A stretch of DNA of 64,000 nucleotides from Salinigranum salinum (GTDB lineage: Archaea > Halobacteriota > Halobacteria > Halobacteriales > Haloferacaceae). The stretch is taken from contig NZ_VTOJ01000002.1 in NCBI RefSeq assembly GCF_009176545.1, forward strand, positions 1,178,001-1,242,000, in the 5' to 3' direction. Position numbers and translations under genes: made by a program. A model generated the notes under the pieces. The model saw only the letters and a program-made list of their open reading frames with translations. It was not told the DNA's origin and did no database searches. Positions 26,344 through 34,979 of this stretch are shown here, one piece after another (the stretch's first letter is position 1; each line of letters begins with the position of its first letter).

Positions 26344-26351
26344 TTTTTTAA
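26344..26351 (+). promoter_or_regulatory. TATA box of the epimerase gene
   Basis: TTTTTTAA lies 23-30 nt before the ATG at 26374, predicting a leaderless transcript and supporting this start over the GTG-type start at 26317. Confidence 0.45.
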
Positions 26352-26373
26352 CACCTCGTTCGACAGCAGGAAT

Positions 26374-27294
26374 ATGGAGGGGAAGACAGTCCTGGTCACG
26401 GGCGGCGCCGGGTTCATCGGCTCGAACCTCGCGAACACCCTGGCCGAGGACAACGAGGTCGTCGCGGTCGACGACGAGTATCTGGGAACACCCGAGAACC
26501 TGAACGACGACGTGGCGTTCGTCGACAAGAGCGTCCTCGACGACGACCTGCCGACCGAGGGGGTCGACGTCGTGTTCCACCTCGCGGCGCTGTCATCGTA
26601 CGCGATGCACGAGGAAGACCCCTGCAAGGGCGTTCGTGTGAACATCGAGGGGTTCGTCAACACGGTGGTACAGGCGCGCGACGACGGCTGCGACACCGTC
26701 GTCTACGCGTCGACCTCCTCGATCTACGGCGACCGGACCGAGCCGTCGCCCGAGGAGATGGACGTCGAGACCCGGACGGGGTACGAGGCGTCGAAGCTCG
26801 GCCGGGAACGGTACGGCGAGTACTTCTCACACCACTACGACATGACGATGGCCGGGATGCGCTTCTTCTCCGTCTACCAGGGATACGGCGGCAACGAGGA
26901 GCACAAGGGCGAGTACGCGAACATCCTCGCACAGTTCGCCGACGACATCGCCAACGGTCGCTCGCCGAAGGTCTACGGCGACGGGAGCCAGACCCGCGAC
27001 TTCACCCACGTCGACGACATCGTCCGTGGTCTCGTGGCCGCCGCGGAGCACGAACTCGACGGCATCTACAACCTCGGCACCGGCGAGAGCTACGACTTCA
27101 ACACCGTCGTCGAGCTGCTGAACGAGGAGCTGGGGACCGACGTCGAGCCGACGCACGTCGAGAACCCCATCCCCGACTACGTCTACGTCCACGACACCAT
27201 GGCCGACATCTCGAAGATGAAGGCGGCGACGGGCTGGGAGCCACAGATCGAGTTCAGAGAGGGCGTCGAACAGCTCTGCGCACAGTACAAGTAA
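26374..27294 (+). CDS. NAD-dependent sugar-nucleotide epimerase/dehydratase
   Basis: The 306-residue protein is an extended short-chain dehydrogenase. The NAD-binding motif is TGGAGFIGSNL at residues ~9-19, with VAVDDEY after the second strand. The active-site region is YASTSSIYG, and the catalytic pair is in GYEASK. RFFSVYQGYGG and YGDGSQTRDFTHVDDI match UDP-glucose 4-epimerase-like enzymes. It probably interconverts a nucleotide sugar for surface glycans; the exact sugar is unknown. It lies about 12 kb from the glycan island. Confidence 0.9.
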   Translation: MEGKTVLVTGGAGFIGSNLANTLAEDNEVVAVDDEYLGTPENLNDDVAFVDKSVLDDDLPTEGVDVVFHLAALSSYAMHEEDPCKGVRVNIEGFVNTVVQARDDGCDTVVYASTSSIYGDRTEPSPEEMDVETRTGYEASKLGRERYGEYFSHHYDMTMAGMRFFSVYQGYGGNEEHKGEYANILAQFADDIANGRSPKVYGDGSQTRDFTHVDDIVRGLVAAAEHELDGIYNLGTGESYDFNTVVELLNEELGTDVEPTHVENPIPDYVYVHDTMADISKMKAATGWEPQIEFREGVEQLCAQYK

Positions 27295-27536
27295 GCGCCT
27301 CACTCTCGTCCCCCCCGAGAGGCGCGTGGGGACAGCACCGAAGTCGTGTCACCACACCGACACCGTTAACTGGGAGGCGTCGCAAGACTCGGGTGCCGGT
27401 ACTCGACCCAACATCCCCCCTTCCCCCCCCACCGAGTCCCGGCATTTTCTGGCTCCCCACGTCGGGCGGATCGGCGATCTCCCGCCCCGACGCTCGAGCA
27501 GTCCGCTCGCGAACAGCCGTAACCACGGGTCCGACG

Positions 27537-28202
27537 TCACCACAGCCGAACGACCCGATCGGCGCCCGCTTCGAGCGCGTCGAGCGCCGCCCGTTCCCGT
27601 CTCGACACCGCGTCGTCGCTCCCGAGTTCGTCGCCCGCGAACGCGTTCACGACGGCGACCGTCGCGTGCGCGCAGTACGCGAGGAGTCGGTCGGGGTCGC
27701 CGGATTCGTGCTGGAACGCGATGGTCGCGTCGTTCACGAAGACGGCGCGGGGCGAGGCGGGCGCCCGGTCGAAGAGCCGGGCCGCTCCCGTCGCGTTCTC
27801 GCGGGCGAGCGCGACCGCGTCCGCGTCGGTCTCCCCCTGGGTCCGTGGCGCGTGTGCGTCGAGGACGCCCTGCCAGAGCCCGCTCTCCCACCAGCGAACC
27901 GTCGTGCGATCTCCGCGCGTGGTCGTCGCCGGCTCAGCGCGGTCGAAGCGGTCCGTGAATCGGTCCAGTCGTCCACCGAGGAGACGGCCGTCGCGTTCGA
28001 CCTCGGGCCCGAAGTCGAACACGACGACGCCCGCGGCCCCGTGAGCATCGAGCCACCGCTCCAGGGCGCGGGCGGTCAGCGTCGTCTTGCCAACGTTCGA
28101 CGGTCCGACGACGAGCGTCGTCCCGGGTCGGGGGAGCGGGGACAGTTCGTCGTCCTCGGCTTCGGCCTCGCGGCCCGGATCGTCCACCACGGTCTCACCC
28201 AC
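27537..28202 (-). CDS. P-loop NTPase coupled to an NRAMP-like transporter gene
   Basis: The protein (221 residues) has Walker A GPSNVGKTT near residue 33 and hydrophobic strands GVVVFDFGPEVE and RAVFVNDATIAFQ, the latter a possible Walker B. Its start overlaps the end of the upstream transporter gene by 8 bp, so the two are translated from one message. The family is not one I can name. It might regulate or energise the transporter or act as a metallochaperone-like GTPase; no G-domain NKxD motif is visible. Confidence 0.75.
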   Translation of the reverse strand: MGETVVDDPGREAEAEDDELSPLPRPGTTLVVGPSNVGKTTLTARALERWLDAHGAAGVVVFDFGPEVERDGRLLGGRLDRFTDRFDRAEPATTTRGDRTTVRWWESGLWQGVLDAHAPRTQGETDADAVALARENATGAARLFDRAPASPRAVFVNDATIAFQHESGDPDRLLAYCAHATVAVVNAFAGDELGSDDAVSRRERAALDALEAGADRVVRLW

Positions 28203-29538
28203 TCGCCGGCGTGTGACGGCCCGGACGGGTGCGGACGAACTGGACGACGAGCGCGACCGTCGCCACCGCGAGCACGACGGCGAAGCCGACGACGAAGAGG
28301 GTCATCGGATCGCGGAGGCCCGCGGCGACCCGTCGCCGAACGAACGAGCCGGCCGTCGTCGCCGTCACGGCGACGAGAGCGACTCCCGCGAGGTTCGCGA
28401 GGCGCGGGTTCGGTTCGGGGACCGCGTCGGAGTTGAGGAGCACGAGCACGACGACGAGCGCGAACGGGGTGCCGACGAGGCCGAACGCGAGCACGAGCAC
28501 GAGGAGCGGGAAGAACGCGCCGCCGACGAACGGTCCCGCCGCCGAGAGGAGCGCGAACCCGACGAGCAGCCAGCGGTAGCGGTCGTCGGAGACGTCGGTC
28601 TCCCAGCCGAGTTTGTCGGCCACGAGGAAGGGCGGGACGACGGTGTTGCCGCCCAGCGTCGACACCGCCGCGCCCCAGAGACCGACGAGGAAGAGCCACT
28701 TCGCCGCGGGGCCGACGAGCGGGCCGAGCGTCTGGGCGGCCGACACCGCGGTGAGGTCGCCCGCCTCGATGCCGGGCGCGTGGAGCACGCTCGCGGCGAC
28801 GAGGAAGATGGCGAGGCTGTACAGCCCGAACGCGCCGAGCATCGAACTGGCGACGTCGAACGTGGCGAGCCCGTAGTCGTCGCGGGTCCACTCGCGCGCG
28901 CGCATCGTGTACGAGTGCATCGTCACGAGCGTGATGTGGACCGCCCCGCCGAGGACACCGGCAGCGACGAGCGCGCCGTCGACACCGGCAGGAACCCGGG
29001 GAACGAGTCCCGAGACGGCGGCGACGGGATCGAGCGGGACGACGAACAGCGAGGCGACGAACGCGACGACGACGCCCGAGACGAGGAGCTTCGCGACGAG
29101 TTCGAGGAAGCGATACCCCCGGCCGGCCAGCCCGACCGCGAGGACGACCGCCCACGCGACGCCCCAGGCGCGCGCGTCGACGCCCGTCACGGTCTGAGAG
29201 ACGTCCGCGAGCCCCTTCATGATCACCAGCTGGGCGAGTCCCGCCGCGAGCACCACGTCCGCGACGAGGAGCCACGCCCACCGCTCTCCGAGGTGATCCT
29301 CGACGACGTCGACGATGCCGCGTTCCGTGAGGAGGCCGAGCCGCATCGCGAGGTACTGTGCGACCGCGCCGAAGACGGCGGAGGCGACCACGACCCAGAG
29401 GAGCGCGTAGCCGAACGAGGCCCCGGCGGTGATGACCGACGCCATCGTCGCCGGCCCCGCGGCGATCGCGCCCGCGACCCAGGCCGGCCCCATCTCGCCG
29501 ACGTACGACCGGAGACCACCCGTGCGTGCATCTGGCAT
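28195..29538 (-). CDS. NRAMP-family transporter with non-canonical metal-site motifs
   Basis: The 447-residue protein has about eleven hydrophobic segments in an NRAMP/LeuT-like arrangement. Helix 1 is GPAWVAGAIAAGPATMASVITAG, and a helix-6 equivalent is GGAVHITLVTMHSYTMR. Canonical NRAMP Mn/Fe transporters have DPGN in helix 1 and a MPH motif in helix 6; here these positions read AGPAT and TMHS. The ion may therefore differ (for example Mg), or transport may be proton-independent. The ATG at 29538 is preferred over a TTG nine codons upstream. It overlaps the P-loop NTPase gene downstream. Confidence 0.82.
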   Translation of the reverse strand: MPDARTGGLRSYVGEMGPAWVAGAIAAGPATMASVITAGASFGYALLWVVVASAVFGAVAQYLAMRLGLLTERGIVDVVEDHLGERWAWLLVADVVLAAGLAQLVIMKGLADVSQTVTGVDARAWGVAWAVVLAVGLAGRGYRFLELVAKLLVSGVVVAFVASLFVVPLDPVAAVSGLVPRVPAGVDGALVAAGVLGGAVHITLVTMHSYTMRAREWTRDDYGLATFDVASSMLGAFGLYSLAIFLVAASVLHAPGIEAGDLTAVSAAQTLGPLVGPAAKWLFLVGLWGAAVSTLGGNTVVPPFLVADKLGWETDVSDDRYRWLLVGFALLSAAGPFVGGAFFPLLVLVLAFGLVGTPFALVVVLVLLNSDAVPEPNPRLANLAGVALVAVTATTAGSFVRRRVAAGLRDPMTLFVVGFAVVLAVATVALVVQFVRTRPGRHTPASG

Positions 29539-29628
29539 ACCGTCGCGTTGCTCGTCACCGCACAAAGGTTTTACCTAGTCGTACTACCGAGTGATACCCG
29601 TCACGGTGCGCAGTCGGTCGGTCGGGTC

Positions 29629-29653
29629 GTCCACGGGGTCGGACGGCGCGTCG
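29629..29653. repeat. 25-bp direct repeat, copy 1
   Basis: The repeat GTCCACGGGGTCGG-N-CGGCGCGTCG is found here and again at 29970-29994 with one mismatch. The two copies flank the small membrane-protein gene. No terminal inverted repeats or transposase accompany them. Confidence 0.5.
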
Positions 29654-29734
29654 CCGGCGCGAGGGGGCCGGCTGATGGGACGGTCGACCCCCCAGCCGAG
29701 CGAGACGACCCGCCGACGCGACAGTCACGCGCGC

Positions 29735-29890
29735 TCAGACGGCGAGTTCGTAGAACAACGAGGCTCCGAGGACGAGCGTGCTCGCGCCACCGAGCCCGAG
29801 GGCGGCGGCCGTGTTGGGTGGGTACGCCGCGGCGGTGAACACCGCGAGGTGGAGGCTGACGACGAAACCGAGTGTCGTGTTCCGTTTCAC
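29735..29890 (-). CDS. Small two-helix membrane protein
   Basis: The 51-residue protein starts at a GTG (VKRNTTLGFV). It consists of two hydrophobic stretches (LGFVVSLHLAVFTAAAY and AALGLGGASTLVLGASLFY) around a short turn. A TATA-like CTTAATC (minus strand, 29914-29920) lies 24-30 nt upstream and supports this start over the longer ATG frame beginning at 29965. Function is unknown. Confidence 0.55.
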   Translation of the reverse strand: MKRNTTLGFVVSLHLAVFTAAAYPPNTAAALGLGGASTLVLGASLFYELAV

Positions 29891-30287
29891 GCTTCGCACG
29901 AGGCGACCGGACCGATTAAGCGTGGGGTGAACCGCACCGTGCCGCGGGCGCGGCTCGGTCGGCAAGGCCGTCCACGGGGTCGGTCGGCGCGTCGTCGAAC
30001 CGCCGCACCGTGGTCGAGAGGCGTCGGACTCGGACGTCGTGTCGGCGACCCAGAGGGCAAAACGGCCACGAGCGTGGAGCTACCTGCCACGCCGACGAAC
30101 GCTCAGAGGGTGTCGGGGATCGACGACGCGGAGCGCCTGTAGTACGGATCGGACGCGAGGGGTCCGGAAGGACGAGAGGCCGCCAGTCGGCTGGAGACGG
30201 GGACGCGAGAACGATTTTCACGAACCGGGAACCGCCTTTCGGGTTAATACTTCGGACATCCGTTCACTCAGGTAGAGGAGAACAACG
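29891..30287. other. Intergenic region, no convincing gene
   Basis: This 397-bp gap holds the promoter of the small membrane protein on one side and of doxX on the other, plus the second copy of the 25-bp direct repeat (29970-29994). Open frames here are Arg-rich and show no domain, so I call none. Confidence 0.6.
30244..30280 (+). promoter_or_regulatory. TATA box and Shine-Dalgarno site of the DoxX gene
   Basis: TTAATAC (30244-30250) and AGAGGAG (30274-30280) lie 44 and 14 nt before the ATG at 30288. A leadered message with a genuine Shine-Dalgarno site is less usual in this otherwise leaderless neighbourhood. Confidence 0.5.
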
Positions 30288-30863
30288 ATGTCCACTCGCA
30301 CTCGGACGCTCGATGCTGAACTGTTCGGCCGTGAAACACACTTCGAGTACTCGGAGTACTGGCTCGGCTACGCGATCATCGCCATGCGCGTGACGATGGG
30401 GTGGGTGCTCCTGCAGGGTGGGTTGACCAAACTCGTCACCTACCTCGACGCGAACCCCGAGAACAACTGGACTGCCGCGGGCTATCTGGCCAACGCCATT
30501 CCCGAGGGTAACCCGTTCATGGGTGTCTGGGCCGGCATGGCCGGCTCACCGCTCGTCGACGCCCTCGTGATGTGGGGGCTGACGCTGACGGGGCTCGGGC
30601 TGATCCTCGGTGCGCTCGTGCGCTGGAACGCGTTCTGGGGCGCCGTGATGATGCTGTTCTTCTGGGCGGCGGCCCTCGAAGGCGGCCTCATGGCGGGGCT
30701 CCCGCTGGCACACGGCTGGGTGGTCGACGACCACCTCGTCTACGCGTTCCTCCTGTTCGGCCTCGGCGCGATCGGCGCGGGTCGGATCCTCGGCCTCGAC
30801 GAGTACATCGAGAGACTGGACGTCGTCCAGCAGAACTCCTGGCTACGCTGGCTGCTCGGCTGA
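30288..30863 (+). CDS. DoxX/DoxD-family membrane protein
   Basis: The 191-residue protein has four hydrophobic helices after a polar N-terminus (residues 1-25). It includes the DoxX-like IIAMRVTMGWVLLQGGLTKL near the start and a long loop with a conserved-looking GNPFMGVWAGMAGSPLVDALV. DoxD is a subunit of archaeal thiosulfate:quinone oxidoreductase; most DoxX proteins have no proven role and are annotated as quinol-oxidase-like. No partner DoxA gene is next to it. Confidence 0.82.
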   Translation: MSTRTRTLDAELFGRETHFEYSEYWLGYAIIAMRVTMGWVLLQGGLTKLVTYLDANPENNWTAAGYLANAIPEGNPFMGVWAGMAGSPLVDALVMWGLTLTGLGLILGALVRWNAFWGAVMMLFFWAAALEGGLMAGLPLAHGWVVDDHLVYAFLLFGLGAIGAGRILGLDEYIERLDVVQQNSWLRWLLG

Positions 30864-31040
30864 GCGACCGGACATCGGCCACGTCGTGGCTGGGAGTCGT
30901 GCCACGTGACGGATGGCTGTTTTTTGCGATAGCGTTCGATGGTACTCGTACGCCGCGTCGAAGAGACCGACTTCGCGGTCGACCGCCCGACCGGTGTTGT
31001 GAGCGACGCGCGCCGTGTGATCGACGAGACTGGCGACCAC
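30843..31040 (-). CDS. Possible 65-residue small ORF downstream of tenA
   Basis: A GTG at 31040 follows the tenA stop (31042-31044) with no gap. The first ~40 codons (SLVDHTARVAHNTGRAVDREV) show third-position GC bias, after which the frame runs into T-rich sequence that overlaps the end of doxX. It may be a real tail of the tenA message or a random open frame. No family is recognised. Confidence 0.22.
   Translation of the reverse strand: MVASLVDHTARVAHNTGRAVDREVGLFDAAYEYHRTLSQKTAIRHVARLPATTWPMSGRSAEQPA
30920..30925 (+). terminator. Oligo-T terminator candidate after doxX
   Basis: A run of six T residues in GC-rich DNA 57 nt after the doxX stop, in the convergent doxX/tenA interval, fits an archaeal T-tract terminator. 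Confidence 0.4.
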
Positions 31041-31041
31041 G

Positions 31042-31713
31042 TCACACCGACACCGCCCACTCCTCCTCGCGCCAGGCGGCGTCCCAGAACCGGTACTCGT
31101 ACCGTCCGGAGGTGACGAAGCGCTCGCGGTAGCGGGCTTTCGTCTCCTCGTCCGCGGTCGCCGCGACGTCGTCCATCAGACCGAGACACCACTCTGTGAG
31201 TTCCGAGAAGTCGTCGCCGGCGTACATGTCGATCCACGCGGCGTAGCCGTCGTGGTCGGGGCGGCCGCGTTCGTCGAGCCGTTTCGCCGTCTCGTTGAAC
31301 CCCCACATACAGGGCAGGAGCGCGGCGACGAGGTCGCCGAACGGGTCGAGGGCCGCCGTCCGGACGAGGAAGTCTGTGTACGCTCGCGTCGTGGGCGAGG
31401 GATCGGTCGCTTCCAGGTCGGCCTCGCTGATCCCGAACGCCGCCGCGTACGACCGGTGGAGAGCCATCTCGGTGTCGACCGTCGAGTGGAGGAGGTCTGC
31501 GAACGTGTTCATGCGAGCGAGGTCCGGGGCCTTCGCCGCACCGAGAGCGAACAGCCGGCTGTACTCGACCAGGTAGACGTAGTCCTGGCGGACCCAGTAG
31601 CGGAAGGGTGACTCGTCAAGCGTCCCCGCGCCCAGCCGTGAGACCATCGGGTGGTCGACGATGGCGTCCCAGAGCGTCTCCGCGGTCGGTTCGAGCGTCT
31701 CGGTGAACGACAT
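31042..31713 (-). CDS. tenA: TenA-family thiaminase II (aminopyrimidine aminohydrolase)
   Basis: The 223-residue all-helical protein matches Ten[28 protein letters not shown] near the N-terminus, the catalytic-cysteine motif LPCMWGFNE, and the C-terminal [15 protein letters not shown]. TenA hydrolyses aminopyrimidine breakdown products of thiamine to HMP for salvage. It is divergent from the thiDN fusion, which would phosphorylate HMP and couple it to the thiazole unit, so the two genes form a salvage pair. A TATA-like element on the minus strand (near 31738-31744) is 25-31 nt upstream. Confidence 0.92.
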   Translation of the reverse strand: MSFTETLEPTAETLWDAIVDHPMVSRLGAGTLDESPFRYWVRQDYVYLVEYSRLFALGAAKAPDLARMNTFADLLHSTVDTEMALHRSYAAAFGISEADLEATDPSPTTRAYTDFLVRTAALDPFGDLVAALLPCMWGFNETAKRLDERGRPDHDGYAAWIDMYAGDDFSELTEWCLGLMDDVAATADEETKARYRERFVTSGRYEYRFWDAAWREEEWAVSV

Positions 31714-31743
31714 GGACGCGGATGCCCGGGCGACCGCAAAAGT

Positions 31744-31764
31744 GTTATGACGAGATTGTATAAC
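31744..31764. promoter_or_regulatory. AT-rich dyad between tenA and thiDN
   Basis: GTTAT and ATAAC arms separated by 11 bp lie in the 112-bp divergent interval. GTATAAC doubles as a TATA-like element for thiDN. This may be where a thiamine-responsive repressor binds; there is no sequence sign of a TPP riboswitch. Confidence 0.3.
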
Positions 31765-31825
31765 TCGATGATATGCGAGAGAGACGCAGCAGCCAGTCGC
31801 GCGGCGGCGAAGCGTGGGGGCGGGA

Positions 31826-33202
31826 ATGAGCCGACGCGCAGTCCCCGACGCCCGGGCCGTAGCGCTCACCATCGCCGGGAGCGACTCCGGGGGTGGGGCG
31901 GGCATCCAGGCCGACCTGAAGACGATGGAAGCCCACGGCGTCTTCGGGACGAGCGCGATCACGGCCGCGACAGCCCAGCACACCCGGGGCGTCGAGTCGA
32001 CGCACGTGCTGCCGGTCGACGAGGTGGAGGCACAGATCGCGGCCGTCCGCGACGACTTCGACGTCGGTGCGGTCAAGACCGGGATGCTGGCGACGGCAGC
32101 CATCGTCGAACGCGTGGCCGACCACGCCCGCGACTGGGCGGTCCCGTTCGTCGTCGACCCGGTGATGGTCGCCACGTCGGGCGACCGACTGCTCGCGCCC
32201 GAGGCGGAGACGGCGTACGAGGACCTCCTCGCGGCGTCGACGCTCGTGACGCCCAACGCGGACGAGGCCGCGGTCCTGACCGGGATCGAGATCACCGACG
32301 AGGAGACGATGCGGGCCGCGGGCGACTCCCTCCGCGAGCTGGGTGCCGACGCGGCGCTCGTGAAGGGTGGCCACGTCGACGGCGACAGCGTGGTCGACCT
32401 GCTCGCCACCGCCGAGGGGACACGCCGCTTCGAGAGCGAGCGCGTCGACACCGCGGCGACCCACGGCTCCGGCTGCACGCTGTCGAGCGCCATCGCCGCG
32501 CACCTCGCGCGGGGTGCGTCGCTCGAAACCGCGGTCGAAGCCGGCGTCGGATTCGTGCGCCGGGCAGTCCGCTACCCGCTCGACGTCGGACGGGGACCGG
32601 GTGCAGTCCACCACCTCGTCGACCTCCGCGACCGTGCGGCACGCGACGAGACGGGGGAGGACGTCGAGTTCGTCGTCGAACAGCTGACCGACGCGGGGGT
32701 CGAGACGCGTGCGATCGTCCCCGAGGTAGGGATGAACGTCGTCGGGGCGACGCCGTACGCCGAGGAGACGGGCGACGTCGCGGCGGTCGAGGGGCGCATC
32801 ACCCGGACCCTGTCGGGCGTGCGCCCCAATCGCGGAGTCAGGTTCGGCGCGTCGAGCCACGTCGCTCGCTTCCTGCTCTCGACGCGGGAGTTCCACGACT
32901 ACCGGTTCGCCGCGAACTGCCGGTTCGACGAGGTGGTCGAGGAGGTGCTCACGACTCACGACTGGCAGGTCGCGTCGTTCGAGAGAGCAGAAGAGCCGAC
33001 GGCCGAGGAAGAGGCCTCGACGATGGGGTGGGGGGCGCGGCAGGCGTTCGCGGACCTGGGCGAGGACGAAGCGCCACCGACCGTCGTGGTCGACCACGGC
33101 GACGTCGGCAAGGAGCCGATGGCACGGGTGCTCGCCGAGGACGCCGAGACGCTCATGAAGCGGCTGGTCGGGCTCGCGGTGTGGGTGTCTGCGCGCCGAT
33201 GA
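31826..33202 (+). CDS. thiDN: Bifunctional HMP-phosphate kinase/thiamine-phosphate synthase (ThiD-ThiN fusion)
   Basis: Residues 1-~265 are a ribokinase-fold HMP/HMP-P kinase: [44 protein letters not shown] and [14 protein letters not shown] (anion hole). Residues ~280-458 are ThiN, an archaeal thiamine-phosphate synthase unrelated to ThiE, recognised by [32 protein letters not shown], and [12 protein letters not shown]. The fusion is common in haloarchaea. The ATG at 31826 is preferred over a GTG at 31814. It is divergent from tenA. Confidence 0.93.
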   Translation: MSRRAVPDARAVALTIAGSDSGGGAGIQADLKTMEAHGVFGTSAITAATAQHTRGVESTHVLPVDEVEAQIAAVRDDFDVGAVKTGMLATAAIVERVADHARDWAVPFVVDPVMVATSGDRLLAPEAETAYEDLLAASTLVTPNADEAAVLTGIEITDEETMRAAGDSLRELGADAALVKGGHVDGDSVVDLLATAEGTRRFESERVDTAATHGSGCTLSSAIAAHLARGASLETAVEAGVGFVRRAVRYPLDVGRGPGAVHHLVDLRDRAARDETGEDVEFVVEQLTDAGVETRAIVPEVGMNVVGATPYAEETGDVAAVEGRITRTLSGVRPNRGVRFGASSHVARFLLSTREFHDYRFAANCRFDEVVEEVLTTHDWQVASFERAEEPTAEEEASTMGWGARQAFADLGEDEAPPTVVVDHGDVGKEPMARVLAEDAETLMKRLVGLAVWVSARR

Positions 33203-33223
33203 GCCGGTCGGGGGGCTGCCGGA

Positions 33224-33463
33224 CTACCCGCCGTCGTCGGGTCGTTCGCCAGGTTCCGGATCCGACGTCCCATCGGTCTCCGAACTCGACGCCCTCTCCC
33301 CGTCCGTGGCGCGAGTCGCGTGGTGCGGCCCCAGCGGGCCGTGCGTCGGACACGAACCGACGATGGGCGTCGCGTTGAGACAGCACGCCCGTCGCCCACT
33401 GGCGACCAGACCAGTTCGGAGTTCGGCCCCGCAGCGTCGGCACCGGAGCGTCTCGTCTCCCAT
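33224..33463 (-). CDS. Small zinc-ribbon protein
   Basis: The 79-residue protein starts LRCRRCGAEL, a CxxC knuckle, followed by CC-x-NATPIVGSCPTHGPLGPH, so two or more cysteines and nearby histidines could complete one zinc site. The last 25 residues are an acidic, disordered tail. It is likely soluble. Function is unknown; proteins of this size and pattern are common in haloarchaea. Confidence 0.6.
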   Translation of the reverse strand: MGDETLRCRRCGAELRTGLVASGRRACCLNATPIVGSCPTHGPLGPHHATRATDGERASSSETDGTSDPEPGERPDDGG

Positions 33464-33607
33464 ACATCGAGTCGTCGGCGCGATGTGGTAACGCTCACGG
33501 TCCAGTGGGGACGTCGTCGCGCTCGTGAGCCGTGGAGCGGTCGTCTCGCGCTCGTGAGCCCGGTGTGACCCGCACGACGGGTGTGAGGAACGCGTCGGCA
33601 GCAGTGC

Positions 33608-34831
33608 TCAGTCCGCGGCGGCCGCCGACTGGCGCTTCGCGGCCGTCCGTGGCGGGAGGCGGGCGTACAGGAGCGCCGCGACAGCGGCCAGCCCCGCCAG
33701 GACGAAGAACGCCTCGTCGAACAGGCCGCTGTCGGCGAACGCGCCGACGAGCGTCGACCCACCGGCACCCACGAGGAAGAACCCGGTCCGGAGGACGCCC
33801 CAGGCGCTACCCTGCACGTCCGGCGGGAGGACGTCGATGACGTAGGCGTTCGAGACGGGTGCCATCGCGAGACGGGTCCCAACGAAGGCGACGACGACCG
33901 CGACCGAGACGACGCCATCGACGAACGGGATCGCGGCGGCCGACGCGACGGCGACGAGCGCGGTGACCGTGAGCACCCACCGCTCGCCGATCCGGTCGGC
34001 AGCCGTCCCGCCGAGGAGCTGTGAGACCGCGCCCGCGACGAACAGAAGCGCGAACAGCCCCGTCGCCGTCGCCTGGTCGAACCCCTTGACCTCGACGAGA
34101 TACGTCGGGAGAAACGCCGTCAACCCCTGGAACGCGAACAGGAGGAGCGTCGCCGCGGCGACGGCGCGGGCGATCGCTGGCACGCGGACCGCAGCCAGGA
34201 CGCCACCGACGAGCGACCGGGCGCGTCGTGGGTCGTCGGCCCGGCGGTCGGGGACGGTCGCCCACGCGAAGCCGGCGAGGACGACGAACGGCACCACGAG
34301 GACGCCGAGGAGCAGTCGCCAGCCGACCCGGCCGACGAGCGATCCCGCGACGAACGGGAGGACCGCCGAGCCGACGCTACCTGCGGCGAGCGTCGCGCCG
34401 ATGGCCGCCCCGTCGTTGCGGGGGAACGACCGCGAGATCGACGTCCCCCGAGCGGGGCCATACAGCCCCGTCGTCAGCCCGAACAGTCCACAGCCGACGA
34501 GGAAGACGAGGTACGTCGGGGCGACCGCGACGGCGACGACCGCCGCACCCGTGAGCGCGAGACTCCCCGCGAGCAGCAGTCGCTCGCCCACGCAGTCGAT
34601 GAGCACGCCGCCGGGTGCCTGCATCACCGCGTACGCCGCCCAGACGACGGAGACCGCCAGCCCCGCGCCCGCGTTGCCGACGGCGAACGTCGTCTTCACT
34701 TGGGGGAGGACCGCCGGCAGGAGAAACCGCGCCCCGACGACGAACAGCCAGCCGAGGGCGACGGCCACGAGCAGCCCCGCCCGTCCGTCGGCGAGGAGCC
34801 GTGAGACCACGGCCCGGAGTCTCGTGTCCAT
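33608..34831 (-). CDS. Major facilitator superfamily transporter
   Basis: The 407-residue protein has twelve hydrophobic helices. Helix 4/5 and loop motifs include AVSVVWAAYAVMQAPGGVLID and GERLLLAGSLALTGAA. DRIGERW between helices 8 and 9 resembles the MFS motif A repeat. The substrate is unknown; the best general match is to efflux-type or anion/sugar MFS carriers. The ATG at 34831 is chosen because upstream in-frame residues are polar and Pro/Thr-rich with no helix. Confidence 0.85.
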   Translation of the reverse strand: MDTRLRAVVSRLLADGRAGLLVAVALGWLFVVGARFLLPAVLPQVKTTFAVGNAGAGLAVSVVWAAYAVMQAPGGVLIDCVGERLLLAGSLALTGAAVVAVAVAPTYLVFLVGCGLFGLTTGLYGPARGTSISRSFPRNDGAAIGATLAAGSVGSAVLPFVAGSLVGRVGWRLLLGVLVVPFVVLAGFAWATVPDRRADDPRRARSLVGGVLAAVRVPAIARAVAAATLLLFAFQGLTAFLPTYLVEVKGFDQATATGLFALLFVAGAVSQLLGGTAADRIGERWVLTVTALVAVASAAAIPFVDGVVSVAVVVAFVGTRLAMAPVSNAYVIDVLPPDVQGSAWGVLRTGFFLVGAGGSTLVGAFADSGLFDEAFFVLAGLAAVAALLYARLPPRTAAKRQSAAAAD

Positions 34832-34950
34832 ACACCACCCTTCTGAGGACGGGGGTTTGTGCCTCGTGGTTCCGGCCGACGTCGGGGCGGGTGTCGTCGC
34901 CGGGCGGCGCTCGATCACGCGGAGGTGAGCCCGCCCAGTGCCGGGGAACG

Positions 34951-34956
34951 TTTATG
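34951..34956 (+). promoter_or_regulatory. TATA box of the JAMM protease gene
   Basis: TTTATG lies 24-29 nt before the ATG at 34980 and supports a leaderless start there. Confidence 0.45.
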
Positions 34957-34979
34957 CGAGGCGACCCCCAGCCCAACGT

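Noticed and set aside
31714..31825. TPP riboswitch upstream of thiDN
   Set aside because: The conserved THI-box elements (CUGAGA and ACCUGA-like cores) are not present in the 112-bp interval.
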